Shown piece by piece: positions 24,092 through 31,194 of a stretch of DNA of 32,996 nt. Origin of the DNA: JAHCHG01 sp038246645 (lineage in GTDB: Bacteria > Acidobacteriota > Blastocatellia > Pyrinomonadales > Pyrinomonadaceae). Every line of letters begins with the position of its first letter. The stretch's first letter is position 1. The notes beneath the pieces are model-generated. The model ran no database searches, was not told the DNA's origin, and saw only the letters and a list, made by a program, of their open reading frames with translations. A program made the translations under genes and the position numbers. Where the stretch lies: contig JBBRVS010000040.1 of the NCBI GenBank assembly GCA_038246645.1, forward strand, positions 1-32,996, read 5' to 3'.

Positions 24092-24796
24092 TTATTCTCG
24101 AACAAATTTATAACCGATGCCGCGAACAGTTTGCAAAACCTGCGGTTTGGTCGCATCTTCTTCGAGATATTTCCGCAGACGGACGATAAAATTATCAATT
24201 GCACGGGTGTCGGTGTCTTCGTGCAGATCCCAGACTTCTTCCAGAATCGTCTTGCGCGAAACGGCTTGTCCTTCATTTTCAATCAGATAACGAAGGAGTT
24301 TGGCTTCCATCAATGTCAGGTGAATCGTTTCAATTTCGCTTCTCAGTTCGAGATTTTCAAAATCAATCAGGCGATTATTTATTTCGATGATTTCCGCCGT
24401 TTTCGCCGTTTTCAGTTCCTTTTTAAACCATTCGCGGCGGCGCAGCAGTCCGTTCAGACGCGCCAGAAAGATGTTCAGTTCAAAGGGTTTCGGCAGATAA
24501 TCGTCCGCTCCGGCTTCGAAACCGCTCAGGACATCTTCGGGTTTTCCGAGCGCGGTGAGCATCAGGATCGGCGTAAAATCTTCCTTTTCGCGCAGGTTTT
24601 TGGCAACCGTGAAACCGTCAACCTTCGGCATCATCACATCCAAAACAATCGCATCGAAAGAGTTTTCTTCATCCGACAAAATCTCCAGAGCCTGTGCGCC
24701 GTCCGCCGCGGTTTCAACCTCAAAACCGTCGGCTTCGAGATTAAACTGCAAACCGTCCGCCAGATGTTTTTCGTCTTCAACAATTAAAATTCTCAT
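24092..24796 (-). CDS. OmpR-family response regulator
   Basis: Two-component response regulator, 234 residues. The receiver domain (1-120) has the acidic pair in VEDE, phospho-acceptor D53 in IVLDVMMPKVDG, the conserved threonine in LTALGKPEDV and a following KPFEL. The C-terminal winged-helix DNA-binding domain (about 135-232) includes LTLMEAKLLRYLIENEGQ and VRGIGYKF. It lies 54 bp downstream of the histidine kinase gene on the same strand, so the two form one operon and a cognate pair. A 9-bp hairpin sits in the gap. Regulated genes are unknown; the desaturase upstream of the kinase is a candidate, by position only. Confidence 0.95.
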   Translation of the reverse strand: MRILIVEDEKHLADGLQFNLEADGFEVETAADGAQALEILSDEENSFDAIVLDVMMPKVDGFTVAKNLREKEDFTPILMLTALGKPEDVLSGFEAGADDYLPKPFELNIFLARLNGLLRRREWFKKELKTAKTAEIIEINNRLIDFENLELRSEIETIHLTLMEAKLLRYLIENEGQAVSRKTILEEVWDLHEDTDTRAIDNFIVRLRKYLEEDATKPQVLQTVRGIGYKFVRE

Positions 24797-24807
24797 AAAT
24801 TCAAGCT

Positions 24808-24830
24808 TGATTGATTCGAAAAATCAATCA
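24808..24830. other. Intercistronic 9-bp hairpin
   Basis: tgattgatt (24808-24816) and aatcaatca (24822-24830) pair perfectly with a 5-nt loop between the kinase stop and the regulator start. It could tune the kinase/regulator ratio through mRNA processing or attenuation. There is no U-tract, so a terminator is unlikely. Confidence 0.5.
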
Positions 24831-24850
24831 CCATTCAACTATTTACCGCT

Positions 24851-25747
24851 TTATTTTTCCGCTTTCGGCAAACGCACGATAAATGTCGTTCCTTTGTCTT
24901 CGCCTTTGCTTTCGACGAAGATTTTCCCGCCGTGTTTTTTGATGATCGAACGCGCAATATAAAGTCCTAAACCCGTGCCTTTCGTATCTTGCGTAGATTG
25001 ATTCGGCACGCGGTAAAAGCGTTTGAAAACTCTCTTGATTTGACCCGGCGCGATGCCGACTCCCGAATCTTTGATTAAAATTTCCGTGTATTTTTTATTG
25101 AGTTCGGTTAGCTTTATCAAGATTTTTACTTCGTCTTTTGAATATTTAACAGCGTTATCCAAAAGATTTGTCAAAACGGTTTGAAGTTCCGCGCTGTCGC
25201 CGGAAATCGTAATAGTTTTTGCGGGTTCGATAAACTTGATTTCTTCATCCAAATTGTAGCGCGACTTAATAATTCCGATGCCTTCTTTGATAAGCGAGCC
25301 GAGCCGGATTTCCGAAATATTTAATAAACGATTGCGATCTTTCGTCCGGCTTGCCTGCAAAACCTGTTCGACGGTTGTCAATAGACGATTGCTGTCCGAC
25401 AGCATTACTTCATAAAACTCGCGGCGTTTTTCTTCCGTTACGTTGCGTGTTTTCAAAGTTTCCAGATAAAGTCTGATTGACGCAATCGGCGTTTTCAGCT
25501 CGTGTGTGACGGCATTCAGGAAAGCGTCCTGCTGTTCATTGCGGCGGATTTCGCGGATCAGAAAAATCATATTCAAAACCAGACCCGTAATAATAAGCGC
25601 GAAAAAAATTACGCCGAAAACAAGCAGAGCGACTTCGCGCAGATTGAGCAAAACCCAGCCGACATTGAGCGCAACTGCCAGAGCAATTAACGTAATTCCC
25701 AATATAAGCACGACCACCGCCGCTTTTCGCCGCCCCGCAACTCGCAT
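24851..25747 (-). CDS. Sensor histidine kinase with minimal sensor region
   Basis: 298 residues. Two membrane helices (about 9-33 and 39-64) are joined by only a few residues, so there is no periplasmic sensor domain; it belongs to the intramembrane-sensing type. HisKA follows with H82 in AVTHELKTPIAS. The ATPase region shows N-box LLDNAVKYS, G1 IKDSGVGIAPGQ, F-box VFKRFYR and G2 GTGLGLYIARSI. It is the first gene of the kinase/regulator operon. ATG 25747 lies 12 bp from a ggtaaaa heptamer hairpin. Such kinases usually sense membrane or cell-wall state, and the neighbouring fatty-acid desaturase makes a membrane-fluidity signal an attractive guess. Confidence 0.93.
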   Translation of the reverse strand: MRVAGRRKAAVVVLILGITLIALAVALNVGWVLLNLREVALLVFGVIFFALIITGLVLNMIFLIREIRRNEQQDAFLNAVTHELKTPIASIRLYLETLKTRNVTEEKRREFYEVMLSDSNRLLTTVEQVLQASRTKDRNRLLNISEIRLGSLIKEGIGIIKSRYNLDEEIKFIEPAKTITISGDSAELQTVLTNLLDNAVKYSKDEVKILIKLTELNKKYTEILIKDSGVGIAPGQIKRVFKRFYRVPNQSTQDTKGTGLGLYIARSIIKKHGGKIFVESKGEDKGTTFIVRLPKAEK

Positions 25748-25758
25748 TCTTTAATTCT

Positions 25759-25842
25759 AAAGGTAAAAGGTAAAAGGTAAAAGGTAAAACGAAAATACGA
25801 GTTTTACCTTTTACCTTTTACCCTTTGCCCTTTGCCCTTTGT
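25759..25842. repeat. Heptamer hairpin (ggtaaaa / ttttacc)
   Basis: Left arm 25759-25790 is tandem ggtaaaa. Right arm 25801-25842 begins as its exact reverse complement (gttttaccttttacc...) and continues with the related word ccctttg. The loop is only about 10 nt. The repeat ends one base before the stop codon of the desaturase gene and begins 12 bp before the kinase ATG. Confidence 0.9.
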
Positions 25843-25843
25843 C

Positions 25844-26728
25844 TTACGCCGGTTCGCTCAAAGGTTCGACCTGAATGCCGTCAACTTTTTCGACCTCTTC
25901 CTTGAGTTTATACGCATAAACCTTTTTGACCAGACCGAGTTTTTGTATTGCGACGAGCTGCACCCAATTTATGTCGAATTCATACCACGCCAGACCGTGT
26001 TTTGCCGAACGCGGATGCGCGTGATGATTATTGTGCCAGCCTTCGCCGAAGGTCACGGCGGCAACCAAACCGTTGTTGCGCGAATCGTCATTTGTTTCAA
26101 AACGGCGCGTTCCCCAGAGATGCGTTGCCGAATTAACTAACCAGGTAAAGTGCCACGCGAGAGTTGTTCTGAGGAAAATTCCCCATAAAACCATCGGAAA
26201 ACCGCCGATGGCGAATAAAATTACGGCGGCGATGATCGGCGTTACCCAGTAATAGTTGTTCATAAAGACGTGAACTTTGTCCTTCATCAGATCCGGCGCG
26301 TAACGCTTCAATGTCGCTTCATCTTTAATCTGCGCGTCGCCCTGCAAAATCCAGCCGATATGCGACCAGATCGTGCCGCCTCTGGGGCTGTGCGGGTCGT
26401 TTTCGGTTTCGGTAAATTTATGGTGAATGCGGTGTGTCGCCACCCAGGTGATTGCACCGGCTTGAAGGGCAAGAGTTCCGCAAAGTGTCATAAAATATTC
26501 GAGCCATTTCGGAGCTTTAAAACCGCCGTGCGTTAAAAGACGGTGAAATCCCAACCCGACTCCCCAACTGGCGGCAATCCACCAGGTGATAAATCCGGCA
26601 AGCAGATTCGACCAACTGAATTCAAATAATGCCCAAACTGCCAAAGTGTGAAAGACAATCATCGCCGTAATTGTCGTCCATTGAAGTTTTGCCGATTTTG
26701 CGTGTTTAAATTTTAATGCGTTTTCCAT
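25844..26728 (-). CDS. Membrane fatty-acid desaturase (acyl-CoA delta-9 type)
   Basis: Di-iron membrane desaturase introducing a double bond into acyl chains. All three histidine boxes are present: H62xxxxH67 (HRLLTH), H99xxH102H103 (HRIHH) and H232xxH235H236 (HNNHH). Four hydrophobic stretches (about 20-55, 72-98, 160-183, 184-203) fit the four-helix topology. The box spacing and the segments GVGLGFHRL and WHNNHHAHPRSA match the stearoyl-CoA/DesC-like group; 294 residues is normal. A heptamer hairpin separates its stop from the kinase gene, which it precedes in transcription. The 294-bp region upstream (26729-27022) presumably carries its promoter. Confidence 0.94.
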   Translation of the reverse strand: MENALKFKHAKSAKLQWTTITAMIVFHTLAVWALFEFSWSNLLAGFITWWIAASWGVGLGFHRLLTHGGFKAPKWLEYFMTLCGTLALQAGAITWVATHRIHHKFTETENDPHSPRGGTIWSHIGWILQGDAQIKDEATLKRYAPDLMKDKVHVFMNNYYWVTPIIAAVILFAIGGFPMVLWGIFLRTTLAWHFTWLVNSATHLWGTRRFETNDDSRNNGLVAAVTFGEGWHNNHHAHPRSAKHGLAWYEFDINWVQLVAIQKLGLVKKVYAYKLKEEVEKVDGIQVEPLSEPA

Positions 26729-27022
26729 TAGTAAATAGTAAATCCCCTCTAAAAATTGTTTATTTCCCGGCGCAAATCCTGCGCTGATTTAATCCTAACA
26801 GGTTTTAGAGAGAACAATTGTAAGAGTTTTGTAATTTCATAAATTGTTTAGGATAAGGTTATTGTCAAACGTGAAAAAATATGTCAGCGAGGAAAAATTC
26901 GCTCATATAACTTATTTTTAGATTGAGAATATGACTTTAGGTTTGAAAATGTTATAAAGAAACCTAAAGGAAATATTTTCTTGTCAAAAAACTATAATTA
27001 AAAACTCAATAATCAATTTTAG
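26729..27022. promoter_or_regulatory. Divergent intergenic region with stem-loop
   Basis: It separates the desaturase (minus) from the MBL hydrolase (plus) and has no gene. It contains a perfect 10-bp inverted repeat, ctttaggttt (26935-26944) / aaacctaaag (26960-26969), with a 15-nt loop, placed 53 bp before ATG 27023 where an operator or 5'-UTR hairpin could act. Promoter boxes are not assignable with confidence. Confidence 0.4.
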
Positions 27023-27844
27023 ATGAAATTTACGGTTCTCGGCAGCGGTTCGACGGGAAATTGCGTCTTGATTGCGACCGAAAAAACAAAAGTTTTGATT
27101 GATGCCGGCTTGAGCGCAAAGCAGATTCTGTTGCGTCTTTCGGCGGTCGGCGTTGATTTTGAAGATTTGGACGGCGTTTTGCTGACGCACGAACACGGCG
27201 ATCACGCGGGCGGTTTGCGCGTTTTGCTGCGCAGCGTAAAATGTCCCGTTTTTATTTCCGGCAAAACTCACGATGCTTACCTGCGTGATACCAAAGCTAA
27301 AAACAACGAAGCGCAAAAACGCGCCGATGTCGTCAAAAATAGAACGGTCGAGATCGAATCGAGCAGGGATTTTCGCATCGGCGATATTGATTTCGAGCCT
27401 TTTTCCGTGCCGCACGATGCGGCGGATAATTTCGGTTTCGTTGCCAAAAATCGCGGCGTAAGAGTCGCAACTCTAATGGATTTCGGGTGTTTTACGACGC
27501 TCGTCAAAGAAAAATTAAAGAATTGCGACGGCATCGTCGTCGAATCGAATCACAGCCGCGATATGCTGATGACCTGCCCGATCTACAGTTGGGATTTGAA
27601 GCAGAGAATCGCCTCGCGCACCGGGCATCTTTCCAACGAAGATTTGTCCGATTGGCTGACCAATGATTTTGACGGTTCGGCACGAGAAATTGTTCTCGCG
27701 CATCTTTCACAACGCGCCAACGAGCCGCATCTCGCCCGCTTGATGGCGCAATCGGCACTCGAAATGCGGGATCCGCTCTTTAAGGCGGAAACGCATATTA
27801 CGATTTCATATCACAAAACTCCGACCGATTGGATCGAGTTTTGA
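27023..27844 (+). CDS. Metallo-beta-lactamase-fold hydrolase, WalJ/YycJ-like
   Basis: Cytoplasmic zinc-dependent hydrolase of 273 residues. The opening FTVLGSGSTGNCVLI and the zinc motif THEHGDH (H56, H58, D60, H61) are typical. Later family marks are SNHSRDML, the HLSNEDLSDWL segment and VLAHLSQRANEPHLA. WalJ proteins are associated with cell-wall or DNA-replication control in Firmicutes and are probably nucleases; in this lineage the role is unproven. The ATG at 27023 starts right at the conserved first strand though no Shine-Dalgarno is visible. The methionine sulfoxide reductase gene follows on the same strand within 40 bp, so they are probably co-transcribed. Confidence 0.9.
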   Translation: MKFTVLGSGSTGNCVLIATEKTKVLIDAGLSAKQILLRLSAVGVDFEDLDGVLLTHEHGDHAGGLRVLLRSVKCPVFISGKTHDAYLRDTKAKNNEAQKRADVVKNRTVEIESSRDFRIGDIDFEPFSVPHDAADNFGFVAKNRGVRVATLMDFGCFTTLVKEKLKNCDGIVVESNHSRDMLMTCPIYSWDLKQRIASRTGHLSNEDLSDWLTNDFDGSAREIVLAHLSQRANEPHLARLMAQSALEMRDPLFKAETHITISYHKTPTDWIEF

Positions 27845-27883
27845 TTCTCTGATTTTAAATCAAACGTGATAAACTCTGTGCTT

Positions 27884-28369
27884 ATGGCTGAAAGTTTATC
27901 TATTACTAAAACATCCGACCGACAAAAGATTTACGACGAACTTGCGCCGCAGATCAAATCGCTGGTGGCGGGCGAAACCGATTTAACGGCAAATCTGGCG
28001 AATATCACGGCGGCTCTCAAAGAAGCGTTCGGATTTTTCTGGGTCGGGTTTTATGTAAAAAAGGAAAACCGGCTCGTTTTAAACGTGTTTCAAGGCACGA
28101 TTGCCTGCACACGGATTGATTTCGACAAAGGCGTTTGCGGGCATTGCTACACGACGCGCAAGACTGTAATCGTGCGAGATGTCGAAGAATTTCCCGGACA
28201 TATCGCGTGCAGTTCGGCTTCGAAATCCGAAATCGTTTTGCCCGTTTTCGATAAAAACGGCGAAGTTGTGATGGTTTTGGATGTTGACAGCGACCGGCTC
28301 GATGACTTTTCCGGGGTTGACGCGGAAGGTTTGGGCAGAATTGTGAAGATCGTCGAAAATTTGATTTAG
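27884..28369 (+). CDS. msrC: Free methionine-R-sulfoxide reductase (GAF domain)
   Basis: Reduces free L-methionine-R-sulfoxide, an antioxidant repair step. A single GAF domain of 161 residues. The three functional cysteines of fRMsr are present: C75 (IACTRI), C85 (GVCGHC) and C109 (GHIAC). Their spacing (10 and 24) equals that of the E. coli enzyme (84/94/118). Other family marks are FFWVGFYV, SASKSEIVLPVF and LDVDSDRLDDF. An additional C88 is present. The ATG at 27884 is preferred; a GTG at 27866 would add six residues, and neither has a clear ribosome-binding site. It follows the MBL gene closely. Confidence 0.93.
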   Translation: MAESLSITKTSDRQKIYDELAPQIKSLVAGETDLTANLANITAALKEAFGFFWVGFYVKKENRLVLNVFQGTIACTRIDFDKGVCGHCYTTRKTVIVRDVEEFPGHIACSSASKSEIVLPVFDKNGEVVMVLDVDSDRLDDFSGVDAEGLGRIVKIVENLI

Positions 28370-28530
28370 ATTTTTTCCCATTCCATTGCCTTTACGAACA
28401 AATTCAGATGTTTGTAATGCCTCAACTATAAGTTATGGAACTACTTCTTTGTTCATTTAAAACCCGTAAGTCTTTTATTTTCAATCAAGGCGTTTTATTG
28501 AAAAAACATCTGTAACTTTTTATTGAGGAA
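28370..28530. other. Non-coding region with distant inverted repeat
   Basis: No gene is seen. The word cagatgttt (about 28405-28413) recurs as aaacatctg (about 28504-28512), an inverted repeat about 90 bp apart, with a smaller tcaat...attga stem inside. It could be a 3' structure for the reductase gene or for the small minus-strand ORF. Confidence 0.4.
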
Positions 28531-28695
28531 TTACAAGTATTCCCAGGTTTCTTTTTGCTCTTGTTCATTATCTTCGTTTATCCAAGAGTCCGATAATTCA
28601 ATGGCTTTACTATTTTTTTTAGAGATTTCTTCCGGCAATTTTTCGAGCGAAAAGATTGGCGGTTTTTGTGATTGTATTTGTTTTTCCGTTTCCAT
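28531..28695 (-). CDS. Small acidic protein, 54 residues, unknown
   Basis: A short frame read from the minus strand: ATG at 28693-28695, TAA at 28531-28533, preceded by a good GAGG ribosome-binding site with a 5-nt spacer. The product is hydrophilic and Glu/Lys-rich, including FSLEKLPEEISKKNSK and a tryptophan-bearing tail ETWEYL. The phrase EKLPEEI recalls the start of small DUF2281-type antitoxin-like proteins, but the rest does not match. The frame stays open about 28 codons upstream with protein-like sequence (FHHTWHLTREKV) but no start codon, so this may be the remnant of a longer gene. No toxin partner is visible. Confidence 0.5.
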   Translation of the reverse strand: METEKQIQSQKPPIFSLEKLPEEISKKNSKAIELSDSWINEDNEQEQKETWEYL

Positions 28696-28807
28696 TTTTG
28701 CCTCGTCTTGTATAAATTTATTTAACTGAAGTTTAACCTTTTCGCGTGTTAAATGCCAAGTATGATGAAATTTGTTAGACTAAGTTTGGAAAAATGACAG
28801 AAAATAT

Positions 28808-29908
28808 ATGGATTCAAAATTTGCAACCACCGAAGGAACTCTAAAATACGCCGCACGTTTTCCGAACGCTGCCGAAAATCATTTTCGCAAGGCGCAGGGC
28901 TTGACGGTTTCTTCACTCGGAATCGGAACATATCTCGGAAACTGGGACGCGCCAACGGACGAAAATTATACGGGCGCGGTTGAAAAATTTGTCGAATCCG
29001 GCGGAAATGTCATTGATACGGCGGCAAATTATCGTTTTCAGCGCAGCGAGCGAAATATCGGCACAGCCTTGCAAAACTTGAGCGAAAAAGGTTTTTCCCG
29101 CGAAGAAATCGTTATTTGCACGAAAGGCGGTTATCTGCCGTTTGAGGCGGAACCGCCGAATGATGTGCGCGGTTATTTCGAGGAAAATTTTGTTAAAAAA
29201 GGCATCGCGGGTTTTGATGATTTGGTTGCCGGAAGTCATTGTATGTCGCCCGCATATTTGCAGAATCAACTCGATCAGTCTTTGCAAAATATGAAACTGG
29301 CGGCGGTTGACGTTTATTACATTCATAATCCCGAATCGCAATTATCCGAAATTGACAGATATACTTTTGAAGCGCGTCTGGCGAAGGCATTCGAACTTCT
29401 GGAAAAAAATCGTGCCGCCGGGAAATTGCAGTTTTACGGCGCGGCGACGTGGAACGGTTTTCGCGCTTCGCCGCAGGATGCGGGTTATCATTCGCTGGAG
29501 AGAATGGTTGGTATCGCAAGAAGTATCGGCGGCGCAAATCACGGTTTTAAGTTTATCCAATTGCCGTTTAATCTGGCGATGCCGCAGGCTTATTTGCTGA
29601 GCAATCAGGCGTTTGAAGGAAAAGTTCATTCGGCGATCGAAGCGGCGAAAAACTTGGGCGTTTCGGTGATGGTCAGCGGTTCGCTGATGCAGGGGAAATT
29701 GTCGGCGAATCTGCCGGAAAATATTCGCAAGATTTTCGGTAATCTTGAAACGGACGCGCAGACGAGCTTGCAGTTTGTCCGCTCGACTCCGAACGTGACG
29801 ACGGCTCTCGTCGGAATGAGCCGCGCCGAACACGTCCGTGAAAATATGAAATTAACCGAAATCGCGCCGACGAGCGAGGACGATTTTCAGGAGCTTTTTA
29901 CAAAATAA
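28808..29908 (+). CDS. Aldo/keto reductase
   Basis: NAD(P)H-dependent oxidoreductase with a TIM-barrel fold, 366 residues. The catalytic tetrad is present: D70 and Y75 (VIDTAANY), K106 (ICTKGGY) and H173 (YYIHNPE). Cofactor-binding features at the end include STPNVTTALVGMSRAEHV. The opening VSSLGIGTYLG and the central YGAATWNGFR are typical. It is somewhat longer than standard (about 320), with an N-terminal extension of some 30 residues and an insertion around residues 118-148 (PNDVRGYFEE...). The substrate is not predictable. The TAA stop (29906-29908) is exactly the first three bases of repeat copy E. Confidence 0.9.
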   Translation: MDSKFATTEGTLKYAARFPNAAENHFRKAQGLTVSSLGIGTYLGNWDAPTDENYTGAVEKFVESGGNVIDTAANYRFQRSERNIGTALQNLSEKGFSREEIVICTKGGYLPFEAEPPNDVRGYFEENFVKKGIAGFDDLVAGSHCMSPAYLQNQLDQSLQNMKLAAVDVYYIHNPESQLSEIDRYTFEARLAKAFELLEKNRAAGKLQFYGAATWNGFRASPQDAGYHSLERMVGIARSIGGANHGFKFIQLPFNLAMPQAYLLSNQAFEGKVHSAIEAAKNLGVSVMVSGSLMQGKLSANLPENIRKIFGNLETDAQTSLQFVRSTPNVTTALVGMSRAEHVRENMKLTEIAPTSEDDFQELFTK

Positions 29909-30033
29909 GCACTAATGCAAAATTAAAAATGGATAACGGAAAATGTCAGAAATCTCCTAAGTTGTCGTGCTTCTGTGGTTTACAAGGAGTTTTTAAAATT
30001 TTCATAATCTTAAAACTTTTGTTTACCTGCGTA
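29906..30033 (+). repeat. TAAGCA element, copy E
   Basis: 128-bp copy from TAAGCA (29906-29911) to TGCGTA (30028-30033). It carries aattaaaaatggataacgg, atctcctaag / acaaggagttttt arms and ttttcataatcttaaaactt. The initial TAA is the stop codon of the aldo/keto reductase; the T-rich hairpin inside could terminate that gene. Confidence 0.87.
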
Positions 30034-30072
30034 ATAGATTTTTGATCTTTAATTACTTAACTTTTTTTATTT

Positions 30073-31158
30073 ATGAATGGTATCGTATTTCCGTTATGGG
30101 TTTGGGGATTTTTCTTTGCAATCGTTTTGATTGCATTATTCGTTGACATTTTTATCGTCAACCGGCACGCGCACGTTCCGACGCGCAAGGAAACGGTTTC
30201 GTGGAGTATCGTCTGGATTTCGCTGGCGCTCGGCTTTAACGTCTTTATTTACTGGATTGTCAGCGATCTTTACGGACCCGCTGCGGGTTTGTTTAAGGCA
30301 AAGGAATTTTTTACCGGCTATCTGATCGAACTGTCGCTTTCGGTTGATAATTTGTTCGTCTTTTTATTGATTTTCAGCTATTTTAAAGTTCCGAAAATAT
30401 ATCAGCACCGCGTTCTTTTCTGGGGAATTATGGGCGCGATCCTGATGCGAATGGCGATGATTTTCGCCGGTGCGGAACTGGTTGACCGCTTTCATTCGAT
30501 ACTCTATGTTTTCGGCGCGTTTCTGGTCTATACGGGAATCAAGATGTTTTCCAACGATGAAGAAGGCTTTAATCCCGAAGAAAGCAAGATGGTCAAGCTC
30601 GTCACGCGCTACGTTCGCATCACGAAGAAATATGCCGGAGAAAAATTTATCATCATCGAAAACGGCAAACGCGCCGGCACGATGCTACTTTTGGTTTTAA
30701 TTGTTGTCGAGATTTCCGATGTCGTCTTTGCGGTTGATTCGATTCCGGCGATTTTCGGAATTACGACCGACCGTTTTATCGTCTATACATCGAATATTTT
30801 TGCGATTCTCGGATTGCGTACGTTTTTCTTTTTGCTGGCTGATCTGGCGGATAAATTTCATTATCTGAAATACGGTCTGGCAACCGTTTTGACGTTTATC
30901 GGTATTAAAATGCTGATGCCGCTGTTTGCCGCAGGAATGATTTTGATCCTCGGCGAAGACAGCCAGACGGGATTTGCAATTTTTGTCAAAGATTTTATCG
31001 CCGGCGAATATAAGCAGGAATTTATTAATATCTCGCTCGGATTTGTCGTCACGGCAATCTTTTTATCTATTGTTTTGTCGCTGATTTTTCCCGCTAAAGC
31101 GAAAACCGACGAGGAAAAATTGATCGAACATATCGAGGAAGACATCGGAGGAAAATAA
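30073..31158 (+). CDS. TerC/Alx-family membrane transporter
   Basis: Integral membrane protein of 361 residues with about eight or nine helices. TerC-family marks are E86 and D92 in IELSLSVDNLFVFLLIF and E213, D216 and D222 in VVEISDVVFAVDSIPAIFG, acidic pairs within helices thought to bind metal. Members (Alx, MntP-associated TerC, YkoY, YceF) export manganese and help metallate secreted enzymes; others confer tellurite resistance. A loop at about 160-200 carries many charged residues. The upstream space is filled by repeat copy E and I see no yybP-ykoY manganese riboswitch there. The FecR-domain gene follows after 36 bp on the same strand. Confidence 0.93.
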   Translation: MNGIVFPLWVWGFFFAIVLIALFVDIFIVNRHAHVPTRKETVSWSIVWISLALGFNVFIYWIVSDLYGPAAGLFKAKEFFTGYLIELSLSVDNLFVFLLIFSYFKVPKIYQHRVLFWGIMGAILMRMAMIFAGAELVDRFHSILYVFGAFLVYTGIKMFSNDEEGFNPEESKMVKLVTRYVRITKKYAGEKFIIIENGKRAGTMLLLVLIVVEISDVVFAVDSIPAIFGITTDRFIVYTSNIFAILGLRTFFFLLADLADKFHYLKYGLATVLTFIGIKMLMPLFAAGMILILGEDSQTGFAIFVKDFIAGEYKQEFINISLGFVVTAIFLSIVLSLIFPAKAKTDEEKLIEHIEEDIGGK

Positions 31159-31194
31159 GTTTATAAGCATTTTCGCAGAATCTTTTGTTGATTA

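Noticed and set aside
24131..24787. 218-codon plus-strand frame opposite the response regulator
   Set aside because: The minus frame encodes an intact OmpR-family regulator; the opposite product is Phe/Arg/Gln-rich without motifs.
16089..25842. CRISPR array among the tandem repeats
   Set aside because: Repeat units are 7-9 bp without unique spacers, arms are inverted, and no cas genes are present.
6875..30033. TAAGCA repeats as insertion sequences with a transposase
   Set aside because: Copies are only 113-129 bp and non-coding, and no transposase gene is in the window; they can only be non-autonomous elements or structured repeats.
29909..30072. yybP-ykoY manganese riboswitch before the TerC-family gene
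   Set aside because: The space is almost wholly occupied by TAAGCA copy E and I see none of the conserved riboswitch core.
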